Shown here: positions 1-8,649 of the stretch, in pieces
How positions within the stretch are numbered: position 1 is the first letter of the stretch
Layout: each line of letters opens with the position of its first letter
NCBI GenBank assembly: GCA_005116745.1
Contig: SWDS01000010.1
Span: 120,474-184,473, forward strand
Source of the DNA: Nitrospira sp.
GTDB lineage: Bacteria > Nitrospirota > Nitrospiria > Nitrospirales > Nitrospiraceae
DNA: 64,000 nucleotides
Direction: 5' to 3'
Translations under genes and position numbers: made by a program
Notes under the pieces: model-generated
Told to the model about the DNA's origin: nothing
Database searches by the model: none
Seen by the model: only the letters and a program-made list of their open reading frames with translations

Positions 1-231
1 CCATCAGAAAGCGCTATTCCCTAAAGGCTGCATACCCAACATTTGACATTATCTCTAGCAGGGCACGGAAAAGCTCTTGTGTTGTTCCGTTGTCTTGGGT
101 GGAGTAGAGGCGCGCTTGACCATTTACTCCGGGAGATTCAGAGAGGGCTCCGGAAATTCGGATAGCATGAGTAGGTTGTAGCCTGGATTCACCAGGGCCG
201 CCGGGCGATGGCGAACCAAAGGAGCGAGACG

Positions 232-393
232 ATGAAGCGAACGAGATGAAATCACGGAGCTATCTTCAAAGCCCAGGTGGCCTTGGCTGCGGTCAAAGGG
301 GACAAGACTGTGGCGGAATTGGGCCAACGTCAGCACTCCTGGACCACTGGGGTGCAAAGAAGTTGGAGTGCATAGCTGAAACATTCGAAGGAC
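232..393 (+). pseudogene. Decayed IS3-family OrfA transposase fragment
   Basis: Read from the ATG at 232, the sequence gives MKRTR, a stop, then NHGAIFKAQVALAAVKGD and KTVAELGQR. This is the N-terminal helix-turn-helix region typical of IS3-family OrfA proteins. The in-frame stop at the sixth codon, and loss of the family pattern after about residue 35 with stops in all continuations, show that it is dead. No OrfB remains downstream, because a glycosyltransferase begins at 500. It marks an old insertion at the edge of the polysaccharide cluster. Exact element ends were not found; bases 1-231 hold no recognisable gene. Confidence 0.7.
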
Positions 394-499
394 AAAACTC
401 GGACAGATCTTGTGCTACATAAATGGGACAACTTAACCTGATATCTACACGGTGGTAATGAAATAGAGATTCTCAATTTTGTGAATTAGAAAGCTACAC

Positions 500-1528
500 A
501 TGAAATCTCTTTTAATCTTGCAGAATGAAATAATGGAATATCGCAAACCTGTATACAATGGGCTTGCTGAACATTATGACGTTACGGTTTTTCATTCTGG
601 CTTACCAAGTGTCACGGTGAAGGATACATATTACGAGGTCATTGCGCCATACAAGAGGATCGGACCGTTTTTCATTCAGCCTCATTCGTCACTGCGTGAG
701 CGACTTGATCGCTCCGATGTTGTTATCGCAATGTTCGATTTACGCTGGCCGTCTTATTTGCTTCCGCTCCTCAGGGATCAGAGACCTAAGTATATCCTTT
801 GGGGGCAACGATACAGCAGGAACTCACTTGCTAATGCCGTCAGAGACCGACTTATTAACATGGCCGATCGGCTGCTAATGTATGGTGATGAGGAGGTTGA
901 GCAGATGATCACACGCGGAGTGGATCCTCACAAGTTCGTGCTGGCGCCGAATACCATCCATGTTGCAAATCATGCTGACTATAGTGACGCGCCCAAGAGC
1001 AGTCTTCTGTTTGTTGGCCGGCTACAGACGCGAAAGCGGGTTGACCTGCTCATCGAGACGTTTGCTCACTTGCTGGGCCGTATTGGTGAGGGGGTAAGGC
1101 TGGACATTGTTGGTGACGGGGAAATGCAGAATGACCTCAAGCAACTCGCGGCCAAGCACCACCTGTTGCATAAGGTCGTTTTCCATGGGCGCATCGACGA
1201 TCCAGAAATACTGGCCAGAATATTTTCCCAAGCTTATGCGTATGTTTCGCCGAGTCCTGTTGGACTTGGTGTGCTCCACAGTCTTGCGTATGGCGTTCCA
1301 GTAATTACACTCCGCAATGTGCGGCATGGGCCGGAGTTTCACAATCTGGTGGATGGCAAGAACGCGATCATTTGCGAAGACATGGATGAAATTGAGAAGG
1401 CAATGGAAAAAGTTTGCACAGACCAAACCTTCTCCACCGAACTTGGTCGCAACGCTTATCAACGCTATGTAGGCGAACGAACTTTGGTGAAGATGCTCGA
1501 AGGCTTTCGCAAGGCAATAGATGAATGA
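500..1528 (+). CDS. Glycosyltransferase, family 4-like (GT-B fold)
   Basis: Cytoplasmic glycosyltransferase of 342 residues, likely adding one sugar to a lipid-linked polysaccharide repeat unit. The C-terminal donor-binding half is recognisable from FVGRLQTRKRVD near residue 173 and the strand DIVGDGEM. The loop SPSPVGLGVLHSLAYG occupies the place where most GT4 enzymes carry the EX7E glutamate pair; here both glutamates are absent, as in a sub-group of cell-surface GT4 proteins with VGL..HSLAYG. It is followed without spacing by the methyltransferase at 1529, so the two are probably co-translated. The donor and acceptor sugars cannot be read from sequence. Base composition is AT-richer than the 18-60 kb part of the window, as usual for polysaccharide clusters. 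Confidence 0.85.
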   Translation: MKSLLILQNEIMEYRKPVYNGLAEHYDVTVFHSGLPSVTVKDTYYEVIAPYKRIGPFFIQPHSSLRERLDRSDVVIAMFDLRWPSYLLPLLRDQRPKYILWGQRYSRNSLANAVRDRLINMADRLLMYGDEEVEQMITRGVDPHKFVLAPNTIHVANHADYSDAPKSSLLFVGRLQTRKRVDLLIETFAHLLGRIGEGVRLDIVGDGEMQNDLKQLAAKHHLLHKVVFHGRIDDPEILARIFSQAYAYVSPSPVGLGVLHSLAYGVPVITLRNVRHGPEFHNLVDGKNAIICEDMDEIEKAMEKVCTDQTFSTELGRNAYQRYVGERTLVKMLEGFRKAIDE

Positions 1529-2440
1529 GTGAATATGCAGGAACTGGTGGGGCGATATTCGCGGTATTTGACAAGAACTGGCATCTGGGGCAAAAAGGGT
1601 GATCTTATGGATGTGGACATGAAAATGTATCTCTCTGGTGAAAAGCTGTATGGTGATGATTTTTCTCTGGAACAACTCAAGAAATGGGTTGAAGAAGAGG
1701 CTGAAGGATATAGTGGTCTTGTTAGAGAGGCGGAGGCAGCATACACCTATGTTTATCATGAGCTAAACAAGATGCACGGTTTTCAGTATGTTAAGTTGCC
1801 CCAAAAATGCATTGCGCTGGGTGTAGGATCAGCCAACTGCCAGGAATTCTATCCGATCCTGCCGTACTTGAGTCATATCACATCTTTGGAGCCGTCGAAC
1901 CATTTCAGCACAGACAAGGTGGGGGGGGTGCCGGTTTTGCATGTGAAGCCTTCCGTCGACGGAAAGATGCCGTTCCCTGACGATCATTTCGACGTCATCA
2001 CTTGCTTCGGCGTATTGCATCATATCGCTAATGTCACATTTACTATTGCGGAGTGTTTCCGTGTGCTAAAGCCTGGTGGTTTTATGTTTCTACGTGAACC
2101 TGTCGTTTCAATGGGAGACTGGCGAAGACCCAGAAAGGGCCTAACAAAGAATGAGCGTGGTATCCCTTATGCCTTGTTCATCAATATGGTCAAACGGCAT
2201 AACTATACGATTGTGAGGCTCACTCAATTCGATTTTGCTCCTCTGGGCCGACTGCTTAGTTACTTCGGAGTCAGCACATTTTCCCACAGATCGACAACCG
2301 TCCTTGATTATGCGCTCAGTCAGATCTTTGCATTCAATAAGAAATATCATAGGGTAACTAGGCTGGAAAAATTTGGACCGGCGTCCGTCTATATGTGTTT
2401 GCTGAAAAACCAGTTTTCTAGCGGTTCTAAATTTGCATGA
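1529..2440 (+). CDS. SAM-dependent methyltransferase (class I, type 11-like)
   Basis: A 303-residue class I methyltransferase. Motif I is the strand and glycine loop IALGVGSANCQEF near residue 94, a Glu at the end of the second strand (SLEPSNHF) would bind the ribose, and DHFDVITCFGVLHHI is the post-II region typical of Methyltransf_11 proteins. The start is the GTG directly after the preceding stop, with an ATG two codons later as an alternative; no good ribosome site separates them, consistent with translational coupling. It lies between two glycosyltransferases, so a sugar or glycan terminus is the likely substrate, for example O-methylation that caps or decorates the chain. The exact target is unknown. 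Confidence 0.82.
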   Translation: MNMQELVGRYSRYLTRTGIWGKKGDLMDVDMKMYLSGEKLYGDDFSLEQLKKWVEEEAEGYSGLVREAEAAYTYVYHELNKMHGFQYVKLPQKCIALGVGSANCQEFYPILPYLSHITSLEPSNHFSTDKVGGVPVLHVKPSVDGKMPFPDDHFDVITCFGVLHHIANVTFTIAECFRVLKPGGFMFLREPVVSMGDWRRPRKGLTKNERGIPYALFINMVKRHNYTIVRLTQFDFAPLGRLLSYFGVSTFSHRSTTVLDYALSQIFAFNKKYHRVTRLEKFGPASVYMCLLKNQFSSGSKFA

Positions 2441-3552
2441 AAACTATCGCCTTCAACGCGCTCAATTCCAATTCAGGAGGTGGCAAGAGTATTCGTGACA
2501 GCTTTCTGGAATTGCTCAACAACGAGGTTTTGGTCGATCGATATGTTGTTATCGCCGCCCAGGGTTCGGCTCTCGGTTTTGTCACCAATCCGAACATAGA
2601 AATTCTCAGGATGCCGGGCCTTTGTAGTTGGACTCTGGCTGCGCCAATTATCTACCGATTCGTCCTGGGACGAGTGCTCGACAGGGTCGGGGCTGACGTC
2701 GTTCTCAATATTGGCGACCTGATCATTCATACTACAGTGAAGCAGATTTACGTATTCGACTGGGCTTATGCGCTCGATGTGCACCCAAAGGTCTGGGCGG
2801 ATATGAAATCAATCGATTTGCTCATCAGGAAAGCCAAGCTGTGGCTGCTCAAGCGCTACTTCCACCGCCCTGACATCGTTATTGCCCAAACCCACTTCAT
2901 ACAGAACAGGCTTAAGGAGTTGTATAGCCTGAAAGATGTTCGGGTGATCAATAACGCTGTCACCATCAAGACTGCAAAGAAAGGTCTATCGCCCAATTTC
3001 GATCTGCCACCGGGCGTCAGGCTGGTGTGTCCTGCTGTCTACTACCCCCACAAGAACATCGAGGTTCTTCTTGATCTTGCGAGCCTCATCATGCACCAAA
3101 ATCTGGACTATCGCATCGTGACAACGGTTAACCCTGACACCGGTGCGGCACAGCGTTTTGTTGATGCGATTGTCGAGCGTCGGTTGCAATATGTTATAAA
3201 GAACATCGGGCAGGTGCCACTCGATCAAATGTACATTTTGTACGAACAGTGCGACGCACTATTAATGCCCACTTTGCTCGAGAGTTTTAGTATCGTGTAT
3301 TTGGAGTCAATGCATCACGGTCTCCCGATTTTCACCAGCAACATGTGGTTTGCCCGTTCGGTCTGCGGTGAGGCGGCGAAATATTTCGATCCCTTCAATG
3401 CGGAGGACATTCTTCGCTCACTCAATGAAGTGATGCCTAATGCCGACGCAAAAGAGGCATTGGTAGCTGTCGGGAGGCGGCAGTTGGCGTCGTTTCCCAC
3501 GTGGGAAGAGAACTTTGCTGCATATTGCGAATTCATCAACGAACTTTCATGA
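2437..3552 (+). CDS. Glycosyltransferase family 1/4
   Basis: A 371-residue GT-B glycosyltransferase whose ATG overlaps the methyltransferase stop by four bases (ATGA), indicating coupling. The N-terminus has the glycine-rich loop NSNSGGGKSIRDSF. The C-terminal half has the acceptor/donor loop MPTLLESFSIVYLESMHHG, which contains the intact EX7E pair that the first glycosyltransferase of this operon lacks. A conserved VCPAVYYPHKNIEVLL segment starts the nucleotide-sugar domain. It probably acts on undecaprenyl-linked intermediates at the inner membrane face. Sugar specificity is not predictable. The 211 bases after the gene (3553-3763) contain no gene that I recognise. Confidence 0.85.
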   Translation: MKTIAFNALNSNSGGGKSIRDSFLELLNNEVLVDRYVVIAAQGSALGFVTNPNIEILRMPGLCSWTLAAPIIYRFVLGRVLDRVGADVVLNIGDLIIHTTVKQIYVFDWAYALDVHPKVWADMKSIDLLIRKAKLWLLKRYFHRPDIVIAQTHFIQNRLKELYSLKDVRVINNAVTIKTAKKGLSPNFDLPPGVRLVCPAVYYPHKNIEVLLDLASLIMHQNLDYRIVTTVNPDTGAAQRFVDAIVERRLQYVIKNIGQVPLDQMYILYEQCDALLMPTLLESFSIVYLESMHHGLPIFTSNMWFARSVCGEAAKYFDPFNAEDILRSLNEVMPNADAKEALVAVGRRQLASFPTWEENFAAYCEFINELS

Positions 3553-3763
3553 AAGATTCGTACGGTCTCCAAGGTTCAACCATGTATGGCCGCTGCTCAG
3601 TCGAGACCTTCACGGATTAACTGATGGAAGAGACTCACTCTGAAATCAACGTGTTCCTGAATCCTATAGAAGCTGTGCTATTGGGTTAGGCGCTGGCCGA
3701 TGAACCGTTGATGTCGTTTCCCGCTGGAGGCGCCTTCTGAGACTATGAAACCGAAAGCCACTC

Positions 3764-4897
3764 ATGAATAGCTATCAGATCTGCACAAACTGTGTCATGG
3801 ACACCACAGACTCCATGATCGTCTTTGACGATAAGGGGGTCTGCGATCATTGCAACACCTTTTGGAAGCATACGTTGCCAAACTGGCATACGGACGACCG
3901 GGGACGGCAGGAATTGCAAACCCTCGTTGAAAAAATCAAACAAGTTGGGAAGGGAAAAGACTTCGACTGCATCATTGGTATGAGCGGTGGCATTGATAGT
4001 TCATTTTTGACGTATGTGGCTAAAGAGCAACTAGGGTTGCGTCCGTTGGTGTTTCATGTCGATGCAGGATGGAATTCTCAGGAAGCGGTTAACAATATTG
4101 AAAAGATGGTGGATGGTCTTGGACTGGATCTGTACACCGAAGTGATTGATTGGGAGGAGATGAAGGATCTCCAGTTGGCGTTTTTTAAATCGGGGGTACC
4201 ACATATCGATACTCCTCAGGACCACGCCTTTTTTGCGACCATGTACAAGTTCGCGGAACAGTACAAAGTAAATTACATTCTTACTGGTGCGAATCTTTCT
4301 ACGGAATGCGTTCGCAACCCAGTCGAGTGGATGTACTACCAGTCAGACTCCGTACAGCTTCAGGATATTCATGGGCAATTCGGAACCCGTCCGTTGGTCA
4401 ATTACCCGGTAACCTCGATTCTCTGGCATAAGGTCTACCTGCCCTATCTGAAGGGGATCAAGGTGGTTCGACCGTTGAACTACGTCTCCTATATCAAGCA
4501 GGATGCCATGAAGTTGCTAATCGATAAGTTCGGCTGGCAGCCCTACCTTCAGAAACACTTTGAGTCTCGGTTTACTCGCTTCTACGAAAGTTTCTGGCTG
4601 CCTAAGCGTTTCGGCTACGATGTACGGCGAGTTCAATATTCGAGCTTGATCCTCACAGGGCAGATGACGCGCGAGGAGGCCCTAGCCAAGCTGGAACAGT
4701 TGCCCTATGACGAGTTAACCATCAGCCATGACCTAGAATATGTGGCCAACAAGTTGGGAATCTCAGTGGATGAACTGAAGAGCTACATAGATCTGCCCAA
4801 GAGGACGTATCGGGATTACAGGTCGCAACGGAAGATTTATGACTGGGGAGCCACGGTGATGAAGGCATTGGGGGTAGAGGTGGGTGGCAAGCGATGA
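3764..4897 (+). CDS. wbpG: N-acetyl sugar amidotransferase (WbpG/PseA-like)
   Basis: The 377-residue synthetase component of an amidotransferase that turns an N-acetyl group on a nucleotide sugar into an acetamidino group, as known for WbpG in Pseudomonas aeruginosa O5 and PseA in Campylobacter. The PP-loop ATP pyrophosphatase motif is IIGMSGGIDSSF near residue 70. Cysteine pairs CTNC and CDHC at the N-terminus suggest a bound metal. It overlaps the glutaminase gene by four bases, and the cyclase-like partner follows two bases later, so the three make one complex: ammonia from HisH-like glutaminase, channelled through the HisF-like subunit. This predicts an amidino sugar, such as a 2,3-diamino-mannuronic acid or pseudaminic/legionaminic derivative, in the surface glycan. 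Confidence 0.9.
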   Translation: MNSYQICTNCVMDTTDSMIVFDDKGVCDHCNTFWKHTLPNWHTDDRGRQELQTLVEKIKQVGKGKDFDCIIGMSGGIDSSFLTYVAKEQLGLRPLVFHVDAGWNSQEAVNNIEKMVDGLGLDLYTEVIDWEEMKDLQLAFFKSGVPHIDTPQDHAFFATMYKFAEQYKVNYILTGANLSTECVRNPVEWMYYQSDSVQLQDIHGQFGTRPLVNYPVTSILWHKVYLPYLKGIKVVRPLNYVSYIKQDAMKLLIDKFGWQPYLQKHFESRFTRFYESFWLPKRFGYDVRRVQYSSLILTGQMTREEALAKLEQLPYDELTISHDLEYVANKLGISVDELKSYIDLPKRTYRDYRSQRKIYDWGATVMKALGVEVGGKR

Positions 4898-5544
4898 TCA
4901 CGTTGGTCAATTACGGACTAGGCAATATCCAAGCGTTCGCCAATATCTATAAACGTTTGAATATTCCGGTCGTCGTTGCCAACACAAGTGATGAGTTGGC
5001 CCGGGCAGAGAAGATCATTCTTCCCGGCGTAGGGGCATTCGATTGGGCCATGACCCGGCTGAGCGAGTCGGGAATGCGCGCGTGTCTGGACGATCTAGTA
5101 TTAGTGAAAAAATGTCCAATCCTCGGTGTCTGTGTGGGTATGCAGATGATGGCGAAGTGCAGTGACGAGGGGAAGCTACCTGGGCTCGGTTGGATTGATG
5201 CAGAGGTTCGTCATTTCGGGCAAGGCGTGGGGGGTGAGAAATTTGGAGTTGGGAATACAGTGCTAGGTATGAAGGGGTTGGCTCTGCCGCACATGGGATG
5301 GAATGATGTTGCTCCTCAAAAAGCAGAGTACCTTTTTAAGGGTATGCAGACAGGTGCCCGTTTTTATTTCCTGCACTCCTATTACTTTCTTTCGCAAAAT
5401 CCTGACACGGTGTTGGCTGTGACGGATTACAACGGCCCTTTTACCTCCGCGATCTGCTCTGGGAACATGGTGGGCACGCAGTTCCATCCTGAAAAGAGTC
5501 ATCAGTGGGGCATCCAACTGTTAAAGAATTTCGCTGAGCTCTAA
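4894..5544 (+). CDS. hisH: HisH-like glutamine amidotransferase for sugar amidation
   Basis: A class I glutaminase of 216 residues. The nucleophile elbow is ILGVCVGMQMM (Cys near residue 76) and the His-Glu pair is in GTQFHPEKSH near the C-terminus, so the catalytic triad looks complete. It is closest in shape to HisH, the glutaminase of imidazole glycerol phosphate synthase. The neighbours argue for the surface-sugar paralogue (HisH2 of the WbpG system): it overlaps the N-acetyl sugar amidotransferase by four bases and is followed by a HisF-like gene, with no other his genes nearby. It would release ammonia from glutamine. A role in histidine synthesis cannot be excluded from sequence alone. 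Confidence 0.88.
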   Translation: MITLVNYGLGNIQAFANIYKRLNIPVVVANTSDELARAEKIILPGVGAFDWAMTRLSESGMRACLDDLVLVKKCPILGVCVGMQMMAKCSDEGKLPGLGWIDAEVRHFGQGVGGEKFGVGNTVLGMKGLALPHMGWNDVAPQKAEYLFKGMQTGARFYFLHSYYFLSQNPDTVLAVTDYNGPFTSAICSGNMVGTQFHPEKSHQWGIQLLKNFAEL

Positions 5545-5546
5545 GT

Positions 5547-6329
5547 ATGTTACGTCCACGGATCATTCCCTGTTTGCTGGTAAAGAATGGCGGACTTGTC
5601 AAGACGGTGCAGTTCGACAAACCGAAGTATGTCGGGGATCCTATCAATGCTGTGCGAATCTTCAATGAGAAAGAGGTTGATGAGCTCATTGTTCTAGATA
5701 TTGATGCCACAGTGCAGAACCGAGAACCGAACTATACGATGATTGCCAATCTGGCGGCAGAATGCCGAATGCCGCTCTGTTATGGTGGTGGCGTCAGAAC
5801 GGCGGAGCAGGTTCAAAAAATCATCAGTCTAGGGGTTGAAAAGGTGGCGTTGAGTGCCTCCGCAGTGCAAACGTCTAGGCTGATTTCAGAAGCCGCTGAG
5901 CGGGTGGGCAGCCAAAGTGTCGTGGTCGTCATGGATGTGAAGAAGTCCGGCCTGCTTCAGCGCTACGAAGTATATACTCATAACGGTGGGCGAAAAACGG
6001 GCCTTGATCCAGCTGAATTTGCAAAGCAGGCAGAGGCCCTTGGAGCTGGCGAAATAGTGGTGAACTCGATTGATCGGGACGGTGTCATGAAAGGGTATGA
6101 CCTTGATCTGATATCACGAGTGCGAGATGCCACATCGTTACCGATGACCGTTCTTGGCGGTGCCGGGTCGTTGAATGACATTACCAACCTGATTCGCTCA
6201 TTCGGTGTTATTGGCGCTGCAGCGGGAAGTTTATTTGTGTTTAAGGGCGTTTACCGGGCCGTGTTGATCAATTACCCGAGTCGTGCCGACAAAGATGCCT
6301 TGATCATGCAGGCGTTTCAATCCGTATAG
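5547..6329 (+). CDS. hisF: HisF-like (beta/alpha)8 barrel subunit of sugar amidotransferase
   Basis: A 260-residue TIM barrel of the HisF type, starting with MLRPRIIPCLLVKNGGLVKT. The two phosphate-binding half-barrel segments LCYGGGVRT (near residue 78) and TVLGGAGS (near residue 200) are present. VLDID at the end of the second strand corresponds to the catalytic Asp11 region only loosely, and the family alanine in the typical IPCLDVK is replaced (IPCLLVK). Genuine HisF needs that Asp for cyclisation, so its loss supports a role as an ammonia channel and scaffold for the WbpG-type partner and not as a histidine enzyme. It is two bases downstream of the hisH-like gene. Confidence 0.87.
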   Translation: MLRPRIIPCLLVKNGGLVKTVQFDKPKYVGDPINAVRIFNEKEVDELIVLDIDATVQNREPNYTMIANLAAECRMPLCYGGGVRTAEQVQKIISLGVEKVALSASAVQTSRLISEAAERVGSQSVVVVMDVKKSGLLQRYEVYTHNGGRKTGLDPAEFAKQAEALGAGEIVVNSIDRDGVMKGYDLDLISRVRDATSLPMTVLGGAGSLNDITNLIRSFGVIGAAAGSLFVFKGVYRAVLINYPSRADKDALIMQAFQSV

Positions 6330-6363
6330 TTTTCGTGGTGCACTATCCGAGAAAGAGTCATTC

Positions 6364-8520
6364 ATGAAGCAAATCCTGCAAAACCTTTCAAATGGCCAAA
6401 CAGAACTGGCTGAAGTTCCATGCCCCCAAGTGAGATCCGGACAACTGCTCCTACGCACCCGTACCACACTTGTCTCGGTAGGCACGGAGCGGATGCTGGT
6501 CGAGTTTGGTAAAGCTAACCTGCTCGACAAGGCGCGCCAGCAACCGGACAAAGTTCGGATGGTGCTAGAGAAGGTCAAGACAGATGGGCTCTTGCCGACA
6601 CTGGAGGCGGTGCGCAACAAACTCGATCAGCCGTTGGCGCTTGGCTACTGCAACGCCGGCGTGGTGGTCGAGGTCGGCGCCGGAGTCGAGGGGGTTCATG
6701 TAGGCGACCGTGTGGTGTCCAACGGCAAACATGCGGAGATGGTCGCCGTCTCGAAGAATCTCTGTGCACGCATTCCGGACGGCGTCAGCGACGAGGCTGC
6801 GGCCTTTACCGTGATCGGTGCGATCGCGTTGCAGGGAATCCGCTTGATTGTACCAACATTGGGTGAGTCCATCGTCGTGACGGGATTAGGGTTGATTGGC
6901 CTCATTGCGGTTCAACTTCTACGGGCCCATGGTTGCCGGGTGCTCGGCATCGATTTCGATGCGGATAAACTGGAGCAGGCGCGGGAGTTTGGGGCCGAGG
7001 TTGTCAATCTTTCAAACGGAGGAGACCCTGTCTCGGCGGCGCTGGCGTTCTCGCGTGGGTGCGGCGTCGATGGGGTTCTGATTACAGCTTCTACCAAGAG
7101 CAATGAACCTATGCATCAGGCCGCCCTCATGTGCCGCAAGCGAGGCCGCATTGTACTGGTTGGTGTTACTGGGCTCGAATTATCACGTGCTGATTTTTAC
7201 GAGAAGGAACTGACGTTCCAGGTATCGTGTTCCTATGGGCCGGGCCGTTATGACCCGCTCTACGAGGAAAGTGGGCAGGATTATCCCTTGGGTTTTGTCC
7301 GATGGACCGAACAGCGAAATTTTGAGGCGATATTGGATATGCTGGCCGACGGACGACTGAACGTTGAACCGCTGATCTCGCACCGTTTTCCTTTCGAACA
7401 GGCCACTCAAGCTTATGAGTTGTTTGGCAGCGGTAAGAGAGTGCTCGGGATTGTCTTGCAATATCCGGATAGCACGAAGAATTCTGATACGAACCTTCTG
7501 CACCGGACTGTCAGGCTTGCTCAGACCGTACGCCGTGAAGATACGGTGAAAATTGGGATCATTGGTTCTGGGAATTATGCAACGCAGGTGTTGATCCCGG
7601 CTCTGAGCAAAACCGGTGCGGTGATGAAATCAGTGGCGTCTGCTACCGGGGTGAGCGGGGTGCATGCCGGGAAGAAGTATGGATTTGAGGAGGCCACGAC
7701 CGACAGCACTGCCCTCCTCAATGACCCGGACATCAACACGGTGGTGATTACCACGCGCCATGATAGCCATGCACGGCTTGTGTGCGAGGCGCTTAAGCGC
7801 GGCACGAATGTGTTTTGCGAAAAGCCGCTGGCGCTCACGCGCGATGAGCTTGACGAGATTGAACGGACATATCACGCGGCACATGAGATGTCCTCCTCGC
7901 CACCTATCGAGGGACCGCTGTTGATGGTGGGCTTTAACCGTCGTTTTTCGCCACAGGTCCAGAAGCTTAAATCCTTGCTCGCCAGTGTCCATGAATCCAA
8001 GAGTTTCATCATGACGGTGAATGCAGGAGCGATCCCTCCCGAACACTGGACGCAGGACAAGGCTGTAGGCGGTGGACGCATCATTGGAGAAGGATGCCAT
8101 TTTATTGACCTGCTTCGATTCCTGGCAGGTGCACCGATTGTTTCTGTGCAGGCCATCGGGATGGGACAGGCGCCGGGTATGGTCGTGCGTGATGACAAGG
8201 TGAGTATCAACCTCGGCTTTGCTGATGGATCTTTCGGGACGGTCCATTATTTCGCCAACGGCCACAAATCCTTTCCCAAGGAGCGACTGGAAGTTTTTTG
8301 CGAAGGTCGGATTGTGCAGTTGGACAACTTTAGGAAGATGAGAGCCTATGGGTGGCCAGGGTTTACCACGATGAACCTTTGGCGGCAGGACAAGGGGCAG
8401 GGCGCTTGCGCCGCCTCGTTTGTGAATGCCATTCGAAATGGTGGGCCCTCGCCTATTTCATTCGAGGAATTGATAGAGGTGACACGGGTTAGTTTTGAAG
8501 TGATGGAGCGAATGAGCTAA
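6364..8520 (+). CDS. Bi-domain oxidoreductase: zinc-type alcohol dehydrogenase plus Gfo/Idh/MocA
   Basis: A 718-residue fusion. Residues about 1-375 form a medium-chain dehydrogenase/reductase with the Rossmann loop VTGLGLIGLIAVQ near residue 180. Residues about 395-718 form a second Rossmann oxidoreductase of the Gfo/Idh/MocA type, with IGIIGSGNYATQVL and the catalytic-region motif NVFCEKPLAL. Such fusions are recurrent in polysaccharide clusters, usually beside a heparinase II/III-like gene as here, and are thought to act on nucleotide-linked or glycan sugars, but I know of no assigned reaction. The MDR half shows no clear structural zinc cysteine cluster. An ATG follows a weak purine stretch. 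Confidence 0.85.
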   Translation: MKQILQNLSNGQTELAEVPCPQVRSGQLLLRTRTTLVSVGTERMLVEFGKANLLDKARQQPDKVRMVLEKVKTDGLLPTLEAVRNKLDQPLALGYCNAGVVVEVGAGVEGVHVGDRVVSNGKHAEMVAVSKNLCARIPDGVSDEAAAFTVIGAIALQGIRLIVPTLGESIVVTGLGLIGLIAVQLLRAHGCRVLGIDFDADKLEQAREFGAEVVNLSNGGDPVSAALAFSRGCGVDGVLITASTKSNEPMHQAALMCRKRGRIVLVGVTGLELSRADFYEKELTFQVSCSYGPGRYDPLYEESGQDYPLGFVRWTEQRNFEAILDMLADGRLNVEPLISHRFPFEQATQAYELFGSGKRVLGIVLQYPDSTKNSDTNLLHRTVRLAQTVRREDTVKIGIIGSGNYATQVLIPALSKTGAVMKSVASATGVSGVHAGKKYGFEEATTDSTALLNDPDINTVVITTRHDSHARLVCEALKRGTNVFCEKPLALTRDELDEIERTYHAAHEMSSSPPIEGPLLMVGFNRRFSPQVQKLKSLLASVHESKSFIMTVNAGAIPPEHWTQDKAVGGGRIIGEGCHFIDLLRFLAGAPIVSVQAIGMGQAPGMVVRDDKVSINLGFADGSFGTVHYFANGHKSFPKERLEVFCEGRIVQLDNFRKMRAYGWPGFTTMNLWRQDKGQGACAASFVNAIRNGGPSPISFEELIEVTRVSFEVMERMS

Positions 8521-8649
8521 CCCAGGATCACAGTTAGATGTTGAGTATATATTCGAAATGCTAGCAGCGGGTCACTCTGTGGAAACCCAGTTAAAAGGTT
8601 GTGTCCAGCTAGAATATGTGGGTATCCAGACAGGCCTGGCGTACGCCAG

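Noticed and set aside
1022-1759. A 245-residue frame on the minus strand
   Set aside because: Lies fully opposite the glycosyltransferase and methyltransferase genes, has no recognisable motif, and reads as a shadow of their codons.
4894-6329. Histidine biosynthesis operon (hisH, hisF)
   Set aside because: No other his genes nearby, overlap with a WbpG-like gene, and the HisF-like protein lacks the expected Asp in its first motif.
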